Positions 55,143 to 64,000 of a stretch of 64,000 nucleotides of DNA are shown piece by piece. The stretch covers positions 145,208,732-145,272,731 of the forward strand of contig CM040117.1 in NCBI GenBank assembly GCA_022559845.1, read 5' to 3'. Source of the DNA: Amorphophallus konjac (lineage: Eukaryota; Streptophyta; Magnoliopsida; Alismatales; Araceae). Positions within the stretch are counted from its first letter, which is position 1. Each line of letters opens with the position of its first letter. A program made the translations under genes and the position numbers. The notes below the pieces were generated by a model. The model saw only the letters and a list, made by a program, of their open reading frames with translations, had not been told where the DNA came from and did not search any database.

Positions 55143-56348
55143 TTAATGTTGAACCTCAGATGGTAGGTCGGCTCCGATCTTTACTCCTAGGACCGGGTCG
55201 TCGTTTAGGAAAACTGCCAGCAATTCGCCACCAGGTTCGGTGGTTACGGATTTACCCTCGACTCCCCGGGGGTCCTTGTCCTTCCCGTCTGGCCTCGTGG
55301 CCTCTACCGAGATATTGTAGCACTTTCTGGCTACGGCCTGGTTACCTCGGACTTCCCCCAACCTGTTTTTGGTGGGTAACTTCATTTTCTGGTGATAGGT
55401 AGACGGCACCGCTTTTATTCGGCTGAGGATTCCCCGGCCGAAGATGGCTTTGTATGCTATCATACCTTTAATCACTATGAAGTCCACCATGACCGTAACA
55501 GTTTTAGGTGTGGTGCCGAGGGTAACCGGCAGGCTTAGGGCTCCCTCGGGATAGGTGGCCTGGCCATTGAACCCGCAGAGAGGGGTTCGGATCGGGCGGA
55601 GCTTAGATGGATCCTCCCCCATCTTAAGGAAACAATCATAAGACAGTACATCAGGGGCACTCCCATTGTCGACTAGAATCCTATCTATGTTACAATGGTT
55701 TATTGTAGCTGAAATCATGAGGGCGTCGTCATGCGGGGTGCTCAGCCCTTCTAGGTCTCGGTCTGAGAATACTATGACCTGGGGCTCACTCGGCGGGGCC
55801 TTTGGAGGCTCTATGGCTCGGCTCGCCCGCTCGGCATGACACTTCCTTCCTCGGCTGCTGTCGCCCCCTGATGCTGCTCCTCCGGAGATGACGTTGATGT
55901 GGACCCCTCGGGGGGCATTGTTGATCTCATCCGGGGCACCTCGGTCTTCCTTACGCTCGGCTACGAACTGAGCTAGGTGCACCTTACGGATGAGGCACTC
56001 GATCTCGTCCTGGAGCTGGTGGCAGTCGCCGGTGTGGTGCCCGTGATCGCTGTGGAACAAGTAGTGCTTGTCGCGATTACAGTTCTTCGATCTCATCGGC
56101 TCGGGTTGGCGGAGGAGGCCCGAGTACTTGATGCCTTCGTAGATCTCGTAGATCGACGTGGCTAGTGGGGTGTACCGCTCGTACTTCCGTGACGGTTCCT
56201 TGCATTCCCCATCACGGTTCCACCTTTTCCCTGAACCTGAGCTTGGCTCGGAGGCCCGCTTATTGTCCCCCTCCCGACCCGAGCTGGTTGCGTCTCGACA
56301 GGTGCTGAGCACCTCTTCGCACTCGGCGTGGTGCAACGCCAGAGTCAC
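55143..56348 (-). CDS. Tat Gag C-terminus and protease
   Basis: An open frame of 401 codons. Residues 1-150 are the end of Gag, with a KYERYTPLATSI motif and a zinc-finger-like FHSDHGHHTGDC that lacks its first cysteine (Tyr instead). Residues 215-345 are the aspartic protease that cuts the polyprotein. The active site reads ILVDNGSAPDVL (DNG, usual for Tat), with GFNGQATYPEGALSLPVTLG, VMVDFIVI and AYKAIFGRGILSRIKAVPSTYHQKMKLPT following. The frame ends at 55143 before RT, where the family would read through. The ATG at 56348 is internal to gag, so the true start is lost. Confidence 0.8.
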   Translation of the reverse strand: MTLALHHAECEEVLSTCRDATSSGREGDNKRASEPSSGSGKRWNRDGECKEPSRKYERYTPLATSIYEIYEGIKYSGLLRQPEPMRSKNCNRDKHYLFHSDHGHHTGDCHQLQDEIECLIRKVHLAQFVAERKEDRGAPDEINNAPRGVHINVISGGAASGGDSSRGRKCHAERASRAIEPPKAPPSEPQVIVFSDRDLEGLSTPHDDALMISATINHCNIDRILVDNGSAPDVLSYDCFLKMGEDPSKLRPIRTPLCGFNGQATYPEGALSLPVTLGTTPKTVTVMVDFIVIKGMIAYKAIFGRGILSRIKAVPSTYHQKMKLPTKNRLGEVRGNQAVARKCYNISVEATRPDGKDKDPRGVEGKSVTTEPGGELLAVFLNDDPVLGVKIGADLPSEVQH

Positions 56349-57030
56349 TAGCTCAGCAAGGGTTGAAGGTCGGGATGGAGGTTCTAGGAGACACCTCTGC
56401 CTTCAAGATAAGGTTGGAGAACGGGGATTTCTCCTCGTCTTCCGAGGCAGAGACCTTATGCAGGGTGCGTAAGGCGTGCTCTTGCTCCACGAAGCGTCTT
56501 TCGAATTCTCGTAGCCGGAGGGATAGCTCCGGCTGTTGTTGTGCCGCGGGGCTGCGGGGAATGTCTTGGCGATTCTCGGGAACATTGGTCTCCGGGTTCG
56601 GATGGAGTGCCCCAGGTTTTCCCTACCTCGGTGTGGAGGAAGCCTCTTGCTCCGACAGCGGAGCTTGCGAGGGCCCTCCAATCCTATTACGGATAATCTG
56701 CTGGCCGCGGATAGTGAAGCGGCCTCCGGCTGTGTGTTGGGATGCATTTTGGTGGGGGGGGCTCCCTGACGGGGCGCATGACCTTCCATCCCTAGCCGCC
56801 AGAGTCCTCATGAGCTCCATGAGGATATCCAATTTTGCATTGAGGGCTTGGAAGGCGTCCGCACCACCGTTGGGCAGTAGCCCTACTGCCGCAGGGGGGG
56901 GTGGTTCATCGGTGGGGGCACTGGCGTTGGAGGGGGGGTTCTGCGAGGCCCGAGAGGGGCCATCCCCTGCTGCTACCATGGCTTTTCCCCTGTCGCCGGC
57001 GGACCTCCTCCCTGAGCTCCTTCGCACCAT
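56349..57030 (-). pseudogene. Tat Gag N-terminal part, frameshifted, core missing
   Basis: 57030-56623 (135 codons) is a low-complexity N-terminus with LLPNGGADAFQALNAKLDILMEL. The frame is then lost. Recognisable fragments (LRLREFERRFVEQEHALRTL, then SPRTSIPTFNP) continue in another frame to about 56365. Immediately after, the sequence joins LALHHAECEEVL of the next frame. The central gag core of about 150-200 residues expected between these is absent, so an internal deletion has removed the particle-forming domain. Confidence 0.65.
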
Positions 57031-57047
57031 ACTAGCCTCTTGTACGT

Positions 57048-57065
57048 TTCCCGCAGACGGTGCCA
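57048..57065 (-). promoter_or_regulatory. Primer-binding site of Tat element
   Basis: The minus strand reads TGGCACCGTCTGCGGGAA. This is close to the TTGGCGCCGTCTGTGGGAA type known for Tat/Retand elements, and two bases separate it from the LTR. It is clearly different from the site in elements A and B. Confidence 0.7.
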
Positions 57066-57067
57066 GA

Positions 57068-57840
57068 TGAAGAGGCGTGATCTCGCGCGGGTCCTGAGCG
57101 GGTAGAAGATCACCGGATTGTGAACTGAAAGAAAGGGAAACGGATCACGGGGCCCAGGGATGAGTCCCTGGGGCAAACCCTCCGACGCTTAAGTCTGTAA
57201 AGCTATGTTGGGAGTGATATAGGGAGGAAGTAGCTTCTGCGCGAGATCCCTCTCCACCAGAAGGGTGAAATGGTTCCTGCTCAGGGGTTTGGGCATGAGG
57301 TTGCCCTTACCTTTCGCCGGAGGGTATCCCTGGGTTAAATAGTGCGCCACCTTTCAGAGTCCTATAAGTCTAGGGGTTTCAGGTGGGAGTTACGTCCCCA
57401 ACGTGGACTTTTACTACCTCATCGTGGGAGTGTTATCACCTTGGGGAGCTGGAGTCCCTCACCCTTATAAATTCCTGCTCACAGAGGACTCTTAACGGCT
57501 ACATGGATAAGCAATCGACGGTCGGCCGTTTCGAGCTTAGGGCAGCCATATCCGGGCGATGGGCCTATCTCGGATGGAGATGGGTCGGAACGATCGTGTT
57601 CGCCTCCCTATATCCAGGCTGAGATAGAGCGGGCGTAGATCATTCTGATGACTTGACCGTCGCTCGGGCCTTCTGAGCCTGAGGGCCACCTAGGAAGGTT
57701 GGGTCCCCGAGCGATCTTTTATTGGGATTTTAGTCCAGAGTGGGCCCTGTGGGCTATCACTCGGGCGAGCGTGGCCTTGTTTGGTCCTGATGGGCCTAGT
57801 TTGGCTGCTCTTTGAGTGGGCTATGAAATCTCCCTCTCCA
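57068..57840 (-). repeat. 5' LTR of Tat element, about 773 bp (proposed)
   Basis: Proposed plus-strand ends are TGAAGAGGCG (next to the primer-binding site) and CCCTCTCCA. The inner boundary is well supported. The outer one rests only on a CA dinucleotide, because the partner LTR is missing. Confidence 0.45.
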
Positions 57841-58023
57841 ACTATTATTGGTGAAGTTAGAACCCTCCGCCAGATATTCCTCCAACCGGATTGTAACTTC
57901 TTCATCTAGGCCACCGTAATCCTTCACGAGCCTTGGATTCCCATAAAGATGTCGAGCTGGTTGTACCATAGAAACCTTGCAAACCCCTAGAATCCATGTC
58001 CTATTATGTAGGATAGGGTTCAA
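57841..58023 (-). pseudogene. Unidentified protein-like fragment
   Basis: The minus-strand frame starting at 58023 has an ordinary, non-repetitive composition for about 60 codons (RHLYGNPRLVKDYGGLDEEV, IRLEEYLAEGSNF) before it runs into the Tat LTR. I do not recognise it. It lies in the roughly 190-base strip between the Tat LTR and the truncated LTR at 58034, so it may be a remnant of the sequence into which one of them inserted. It could also be chance. Confidence 0.25.
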
Positions 58024-58033
58024 CCGGCCTTTG

Positions 58034-59361
58034 AACCCATGGAGCGACGTTCTGTTTGGGTTCTGTCAACTCTATTTTGGACGCGGCCTACCCAGGAACC
58101 GCATTCGTCCTCTATTTGTGAAGGCGTGTCCATCGAGACCGTGTCCACTTGTGTGCATTTCCCTGATCGTGGCTGAACCCCTGACCGCATTATCTTGCTC
58201 ATGGCATGCTTCCTGACCACATTCTGTAAGACCCCATCTCACTGCTTGGTTTGTCCTTCACGGGTCACGATGGTGCGACCAACCGCGTCTCTTGATCCCT
58301 GGTCAGTTCTTGACCGTGTTTAACCTAGTTTCTGAGCATGTTTTTCTCCAGCTTGGCACTATTTTGTGAGTCCGAGGATTGACTATTTAATATAGTTCTC
58401 ACTTTATCTCTTTCCCGCATATCGTTCATGTTACTTGTACCTTGTTATTTCCCTTTGGAATTTCATTCATGATGTTTCTGGAACATAACTCATTGATTCC
58501 ATGATTGTCCATATCTGCAAATTATGAGTTTACTAAGGGTTGTGGGTCTGCAACAACTAGTGCCAGGTAGGATGCAAGTCCATTCTGTAAACCATGAAAA
58601 AATTCTGGGTGTGGCATTGCACCAACCTATGTTATTTTGAAATTATGTTCTAATATTCTAATGTTCTGTTATTCTGTTATTCTGATATCTTGTTACATTC
58701 TATTATTTGAATATTCTGCTAGATTTTTATTCTAATATTTCTGCTTAATGTTATTGGAATTCTAATATATTTGGCCAATTCTATATGTTATGTCCATCTG
58801 GATCATCTATTCCTTGTTTCATAATGATATATTGTTCTTGGTTCTATATTCGGATTGCTCCCTTTTCCTTTGAGCTTTTCATGTCTATCCTTGACATACA
58901 AATTTGTTATTGATCGTCTTTCATATTGACTATAGTTTTTATCACTCATGGCATTTCATTGGACAATTGGATAATTGGCTAGTTACTTAATTATATCTTG
59001 CTCGGCGATAGAGATGTAATTCCTATTGAGCGTTTTTGCTCACCTAGTTTCTTTTAATATATTTTAGGTAATAATGATGAGGATAACTAATCGGACGGGG
59101 AAGGGCAAGAGTGATGAGTGTTCTAGAGGATCAGAGTCTATGTCCTTTTATTTGATTGAGTCCAGTCCTATAATTTGAGTCATTTCCTTTCCTTTTTATC
59201 AATGTAAGTTTGAGTCAAGAAAATGTAATAATAACATTTTGATATTAATAAAGTTATAGTTTTGTTGTCTTTTGTGTGTCTTGTGGTTTGTTCTAATTAT
59301 TCATGACTATTCGCTATCACGTTCCGAGTAGTTTCCGCTGATATCGATTTGGGGAGTGACA
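58034..59361 (+). repeat. 5' LTR of gag-only element, 3' part
   Basis: Homology to the 3' LTR starts near 58034 (TTGAACCCATGG versus 62230) and runs to the LTR end GGGGAGTGACA at 59361. Roughly the first 1.0 kb is missing. Confidence 0.8.
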
Positions 59362-59365
59362 GAAG

Positions 59366-59377
59366 TTGTATCAGAGC
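59366..59377 (+). promoter_or_regulatory. Primer-binding site (tRNA-Met type, one mismatch)
   Basis: TTGTATCAGAGC follows the LTR end by four bases. The usual plant site is TGGTATCAGAGC. Confidence 0.65.
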
Positions 59378-59546
59378 CTAGATTTTTTAAAACCCTAGGT
59401 CTTGACTATAGGTTGCTTTAAAAGCTAGGTTCATTCCTATTATTACCCGGTAAGATTGGTTAGAACCATGCGTTAAGTGCTAAAATCGGCTTTTAAAATT
59501 GGCTTAACAACTTTTACAATAGTGATCTGTTAATCTTGTATGATTT

Positions 59547-60008
59547 GGCTAGATAGCTAGCGCGATGGCGGCTGGGCGTGTGCGATGGCGGGAGATGCAA
59601 AGGACTGTTCAGGGTTTAACTCAGGCTCTTCAGTAGGTAGCTCAGGAGGAGCGAATCTTGGTGTTGTGGAGTTGCATCATGATTTTCGGAGTCTCAATCC
59701 CTCTAGATTTAGTGGAACCCCTGATCCCGATGAGGTGGAAGATTGGACTAAGGAGATGGAGAGAATCTTTCGGGTGATGCAATGTTCGGATCAAGATAAG
59801 GTCCTTTTAACAACATTCTAATTAAAGAAGGATGCGAGAGCTTAGTGGGAGTCTGTGGAAGCCACTTTGCCGAATGATCAAGTAACTTGGATGGAATTTT
59901 TGGAGTACTTTAATGATAAGTATTTCTTGGAGGGAGTTCAGAGAGAAAATCTGGGGAATTCACCTCACTCAAACGAAGGAATATGTCAATAGTGGAGTAT
60001 GAGGCCCA
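59547..60008 (+). pseudogene. Gag N-terminal segment, first copy
   Basis: Duplicate of 60076-60538. It reads a gag N-terminus (LDPSRFSG/LNPSRFSGTPDPDEVEDW type, ERIFRVMQCSDQDKVLL), then a TAA at 59819-59821 where CAA would be expected and a TAG soon after where TGG would be expected. The LEYFNDKYF motif is present but shifted. The segment ends abruptly at GAGGCCCA (60008), where the inverted piece begins. Confidence 0.8.
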
Positions 60009-60009
60009 T

Positions 60010-60070
60010 CTCTTCTCACCATCTCGGCATAATATTGAATATACATTGGTGCCAATTGGGGTATAAATTG
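60010..60070 (-). repeat. Inverted 61-base copy of an internal gag segment
   Basis: Reverse complement of 60624-60684 with two mismatches (from TCTTCTCACCATCTCGGCAT through TGCCAATTGGGGTATAAATTG). It sits exactly between the two direct copies of the gag start. Confidence 0.93.
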
Positions 60071-60075
60071 GTAGG

Positions 60076-61028
60076 GGCTAGATAGCTAGCGCGATGGCGG
60101 TTGAGCATGTGCGATGGCGAGAGATGCAAAGCACTGTTCAGGGTTTAACTCAGGCTCTTCAGCAGGTAGCTCAGGGAGGAGCGAATCTTAGTGTTGGGAG
60201 TTGCATCATGATTTTTGGAGTCTCAATCCCTCTAGATTTAATGGAACCCTTGATCCCGATGAGGTGGAAGATTGGACTAAGGAGGTGGAGAGAATCTTTT
60301 GGGTGATGCAATGTTCGGATCAAGATAAGGACCTTTTAGCAACATTCTAATTATAGAAGGATGTAAGGGCTTAGTGGGAGTCTGTGGAAGCCACTTTGCC
60401 GAATGATCAAGTAACTTGGACGGAATTTTTGGAGTACTTTAATGATAAGTATTTCTCGGAGGGAGTTCAAGAGAGAAAAGCTGGGGAATTCACCTCACTC
60501 AAACAAAGGAATATGTCAGTAGCGGAGTATGAGGCCCAGTTTTCTAGATTATCTCGGTATGTACCTCATTTGATACTAACTGATAAGATGAAGGCTAAGT
60601 GGTTCTGGAATGGGTTAAGGTTACAATTTATACCCCAATTGGCACCAATGGATATTCAATCTTATGCCGAGATGGTGAGAAGAGCTCAATTTTTCGAGGA
60701 TGCCATGGAGTTGTCCGATAAGATCAAGGCGGGAATGGAGAAGAAGAAGTTTGGTAATGGCAATAAGAGGCCCAATGATGGAAATGGCGTTCTGAATGGT
60801 AAGAAGCTTAAGGAGGAGAAGTGCAAGTATTGTGGGAAGAAATGTCGCTGGAAGGTCGGTGTGTATTTTTGTTGTGGGAGCCAGGAGCATAAGGTAGCCG
60901 ACTGTCCTCTTCCTAAAGGCCAACCTTTGCAGGTGAAGGATCATAAGGAAGCACGGCGTCAAGGACAGTTGCAAGCATTGAGACGGGTCGAGCCTATTGA
61001 TGAAGAAGTAGCTAGAGGTACCCCTTAA
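60076..61028 (+). pseudogene. Gag, second and more complete copy
   Basis: Starts again at GGCTAGATAGCTAGCGCGATGG. The same TAA (60348-60350) and TAG as in the first copy interrupt the N-terminal half, and one frameshift lies near 60190. From 60384 the frame is open for 214 codons. It has the retrotransposon gag core (TWTEFLEYFNDKYFSEGVQE, AGEFTSLKQRNMSVAEYEAQ, FSRLSRYVPHLI, KAKWFWNGLR), a basic stretch and a zinc-knuckle-like CCGSQEHKVADC. The first Cys position of the knuckle is Tyr, so it is incomplete. Gag would form particles. This copy cannot make a full-length product. Confidence 0.8.
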
Positions 61029-61174
61029 CCTTAGCTTAATTTTTCCTTCCCTTAGATTGTAGATTATTTGCTAGCATGCTTATGTGATCTTGTTTAATGA
61101 TTGGAAATAGGACTAGATACCCCATTATTATTTCAGAAATAAATGTCGTGTGAATTTAGAGGACCAAATTCTTT

Positions 61175-61188
61175 TAAGTGGGGGAGGG
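61175..61188 (+). promoter_or_regulatory. Polypurine tract of gag-only element
   Basis: TAAGTGGGGGAGGG directly before the LTR start TGTAGCAATCTG at 61189. Confidence 0.8.
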
Positions 61189-63477
61189 TGTAGCAATCTG
61201 ATTTTCTAGGATTAAATTAAATAAGTGTAAAGAATTTAAGAAAAGAAATAAGTGGAATAATTATAATGAAAATCAAGTGAAATATATAATGGGCCAATAA
61301 ATTAAGGCTTAATGGGCTAAAAGGCTAAATTAAATTCCTAAAATTCAAAATTTCTAAAAACCTTTGTTTTAATTGGGCTAAATTGGTTTTAATCTAACCT
61401 TAATGGGCTAATAACTTTAACCAAACCCTAATCCACTAAGAGGAGGTTGAATCTAACCTAAACCCTAACCCTATTTCAAACTAGATAGGGTGGGGGCGGC
61501 CCTAGATATAGATTGAAATCGTGATTTTTGGTGTTCTTCCCTATCTAGGTTTCCTTGACCTAATTAGGACTTTAGGGAGTCTTAAATCCTATAAATAGGA
61601 CCCCATAGCCTCCATAGTCGACCTTAGATCGTGGGAGCAAGCTGCTAGGCATGGGAGGATCGATCTAAGAGAGGAATTCGTGTGCTATCTTCGAGTTTTG
61701 TGGTGTTGCCATTCTTCTTCCTCTTGTTCCCAATCCGGCTCAAAAGGTAGGTGATCCCTCTGGCTAAACCTTAAATTAAGCATTCAAACATGTGCATCTA
61801 CATGTCCCCTATCTTCCTGTATCATTTTCCCCAATTGTTAGGGTCTATATTGCATGTATTTCATGGATCCAGGTCTGGTTATCGCTGTTTTAGGGTTTCT
61901 CTGTCAGGACAATTCTCTGTTTGCAGTCGCGGCCCACCCAGGTACAACATCTCTGAACGCAGTGGGACGATAGACCGCGCCCTGGTGTTTAAAAATTATA
62001 TTTAATTATTATTTTCTATTGACATCACAGTTCCCCTCTGGACCTCATTCGTTATGTCGTGGCGCCCATATGAACCGAGTTTTGGCTCAGGTTCCCCAGA
62101 ACCCTAGTGCCCTGTCCAGCATCTTAAATGAAGTTTAATGAGTCTAGATGCATATTTTCATTTCTGCATGTCATCTGAACCCACTAATGTATCTAGGAAC
62201 ATGATCAATCCTAATTTCTGAAGTTCATGAACCCACGGAATGGCGTTCTGTTTGGGTTCTAACAACTCTATTTTGGACGCAGCCTACCTAGGAACCGCGT
62301 TCGTCCTCTGTTTATGAAGGTGTGTCGACCGAGACCGTGTCCACTTGTGTGCATTTCCCTGATCGCGGTTGAACCCCTGACCACGTTATCCTGCTCGCGA
62401 CATGCTTTCTGACCGCATTCAATGAGACCCCGTCTCACTGCCAGGTTTGTCCTTCACAGGTCGTTATGGTGAGACCAACCGCGTCTCTTGAACGCGGGTC
62501 AATTCTTGACTGTATTTAACCTAGTTTCTGAGCATGTTTTTCTCTTGTTTGGCACTGTTCTATGAGTCCGAGGATTGACTGTTTAACATAGTTCTGACTT
62601 GATCTCTTTCTCGCATATTGTTCATGTTACTTGTACCTTGATATTTCCCTTTGGAAATTCATTCATAATATTTCTAGAACATAACTCCTTGATTCCATGA
62701 TTGGCCATATATGCAAATTATGAGTTTATTTAGGGTTGTGGCTCCGCAACAACCAATGCCAGGTAGGACAGAAGTCCATTTTGTAAACCATGGGAAAATT
62801 CTGGGTGTGGCATTGCACCAACCTCTGTTATTCTGGAAATTCTATTCTGATATTCTGATGTTCTGATATCTTGTTACATTCTATTATTTGAATATTCTGC
62901 TAGATTTTTAGTATGATATTTTTGCTTAATGTTATTGGAATTCTGATATATTTGGCCAATTCTATATGTCATGTTCATCTGGATCATCTGTTCCTTGTTT
63001 CATACTACTATATTGTTCTTGGTTTTATATTGGGATTGCTCCCTTTTCCTTTGAGCTTTTCATGTCTATCCTTGACATACAAATTTGTTATTGATTATCT
63101 TTCATATTGACTTTAGTTTTTATCGCTCATGGCATTTCATTGGACAATTGGATAATTGGTTAATTACATATAGCTTGCTCGACGATAGAGATGTAATTCC
63201 TGCTGAGTATTTTTGCTCACCCAGTTTCTCTTAATAATTTTCAGGTAATAATGATGAAGATAACTAATCAGACGGGGAAGGGCAAGAGTGATGAGTGCTC
63301 TAGAGGATCGAAGTCTGTGCCTTTTTATTTGATTGAGTCCAGTCTTGTAATTTGAGTCTTTTCCTTTCCTTTTTATCAATGTAAGTTTGAGTCCAGAAAA
63401 TGTAATAATAACATTTTGATATTAATAAAGTTATAGTTTTGTTGTCTTTTGTGTGTCTTGTGGTTTGTTCCGATTAT
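61189..63477 (+). repeat. 3' LTR of gag-only element, interrupted at its 3' end
   Basis: Starts TGTAGCAATCTG. It matches the 5' LTR from 62230 to about 63470 and lacks the last roughly 85 bases, which would lie beyond the inserted LTR at 63478. The expected full length is about 2.37 kb. Confidence 0.85.
61590..61597 (+). promoter_or_regulatory. TATA box in gag-only element LTR
   Basis: TATAAATA followed by GGACCCC, about 400 bases into the LTR. Confidence 0.65.
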
Positions 63478-63747
63478 TGTAGACACGTCAAAATTGACGT
63501 TACTGTGAGTACATCTCATATTACCTTGTAATGCCCTAATTTGACCCTCAAATTACCTCTGTTTGAGTGGTTTTTCCCACTTTTCTTAGATTTCTCCTTT
63601 TTTTTCTCCCCTTTCTTATTTTTTCCTATTTTTCTGGATTTTTCTGGGTATTTTTCTCTATTTTTATAAATTTTCCAGAATTAACGACTTGACGTGGGGC
63701 GTCTTTTAAATAACGGCTTAGCCTTGGGCGTTTCTAAAAAAATTGAA
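63478..63747 (+). mobile_element. LTR5: element-A-family LTR, plus orientation, 5' part
   Basis: TGTAGACACGTCAAAATTGACG and onward matches the reverse complement of the LTR1-4 ends over at least 250 bases. It is therefore the same family in the opposite orientation, inserted in the gag-only element LTR. The 5 bases before it are ATTAT. It is interrupted after 270 bases by another LTR start. Confidence 0.88.
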
Positions 63748-63966
63748 TGTAGACACGCCAAAATTGACGTTATGTTGATCAAATCTCATGTCGTTATGAT
63801 AACGCCCCAAGTGGACTTCAATATTCCTATAACATGAAGTTTTTTTTTTTTTTTGTGAATTTTATGCATTTTTCGTGATTCACGACTTGACGAAGGGCGT
63901 TACTTCTGAAAGTAACGACCTGTCATGGGGCGTTTCAAAAGAAAGGACGACCATACTTGAGGGCGT
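63684..63966. repeat. Dyad units in LTR5 and LTR6
   Basis: Cores at 63684-63702 and 63713-63731 (LTR5) and at 63882-63900, 63915-63933 and 63947-63966 (LTR6), 19-20 nt each. Steps are 29 in LTR5 and 33 and 32 in LTR6. Confidence 0.85.
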
Positions 63967-64000
63967 CAATTCCTGGTATTATCCGTTAATTTCTGGAATT
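63748..64000 (+). mobile_element. LTR6: related LTR nested in LTR5, runs off the window
   Basis: A second TGTAGACACGCCAAAATTGACG start at 63748, preceded by TTGAA. After about 25 bases it diverges from LTR5 (GTTATGTTGATC), so it is a related subfamily and not a duplication of LTR5. The end is outside the window. Confidence 0.75.

Larger units (their letters stand above)
50037..57840 (-). mobile_element. Tat-lineage Ty3/gypsy retrotransposon, decayed
   Basis: Minus strand, from right to left: 5' LTR (57068-57840), primer-binding site, gag, protease, RT, RNase H, second RNase H, integrase, then an antisense ORF. The second RNase H and the antisense ORF are Tat-lineage hallmarks. The 3' end, including the 3' LTR, is missing left of 50037, where the element B LTR begins. 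Stops and frameshifts occur throughout, so it is dead. Confidence 0.9.
58034..63477 (+). mobile_element. Gag-only long-LTR element (TR-GAG type)
   Basis: The truncated 5' LTR (58034-59361) and 3' LTR (61189-63477) share more than 1.2 kb of sequence (about 62220-63470 in the 3' copy). Between them are a tRNA-Met-type primer-binding site, gag and a polypurine tract in 1.8 kb, with no pol. This is the arrangement described for terminal-repeat retrotransposons with a GAG domain. The gag region is internally rearranged. The 3' LTR is interrupted at 63478. Confidence 0.8.

Overview
The window is a gene-poor, repeat-dense stretch of a flowering-plant nuclear genome. The evidence is the element classes present: a plant LINE with a DUF4283-type ORF1, Ty3/gypsy chromoviruses, Tat-lineage Ty3/gypsy elements with a second RNase H and an antisense ORF, tRNA-type primer-binding sites and plant TATA boxes. 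I found no convincing host gene, tRNA, rRNA or CRISPR array. The species cannot be named from the sequence. A 100-N assembly gap lies at 3081-3180.

Layout from left to right. (1) 216-3080 and 12043-13148 are the two ends of a dead LINE. Between them sit the gap, a pol-less chromovirus (3181-8945; Gag, an unknown ORF, integrase C-terminus plus chromodomain, 2.27-kb LTR) and the 3' half of a Tat-like element (8946-12042). (2) 13255-15100 is a solo LTR with a 5-bp target duplication CCAGG; it carries a 105-bp repeat array just upstream of a minus-strand TATA box. (3) 15101-20440 is degraded, mostly unclassified retroelement sequence. (4) 20441-21648 is the 3' end of a Tekay-like chromovirus. (5) 21649-25686 is the 3' part of a minus-strand Athila/Tat-like element. 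(6) 25687-50036 holds two copies of a large non-autonomous minus-strand element (called element A and element B here; 1785-bp LTRs, about 7.5 kb internal, one proline-rich ORF of about 1.2k codons). Each is followed by the same 2.07-kb piece of another element, so the block is a 13.26-kb tandem duplication. (7) 50037-57840 is a decayed autonomous Tat-lineage element on the minus strand (gag, protease, RT, RNase H, second RNase H, integrase) with an antisense coiled-coil ORF. (8) 58034-63477 is a gag-only, long-LTR (TR-GAG type) element with a rearranged gag. Its 3' LTR is interrupted at 63478 by an LTR of the element-A family in the opposite orientation, which is itself interrupted at 63748.

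The most unusual signal cuts across these families. At least five unrelated or distantly related LTR sequences carry arrays of short imperfect dyads, about 24 nt overall (19-20 nt core of the form ACG-N13/14-CGT in the Tat group). They very often occur as doublets or triplets with a start-to-start spacing of 29-33 nt, close to three helical turns. I measured this directly at 9260-11720, 34313-34686, 35964-36764 and 63684-63966. A different arm sequence (GGGTCGACCC) shows the same 24-nt length and 32-nt step at 19428-19483. I know of no description of this organisation. Whether it is a protein-binding array, an RNA structure or a silencing-related feature is open.

Most reading frames here are broken. 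Functional claims below concern what the families normally do, with the visible damage listed.
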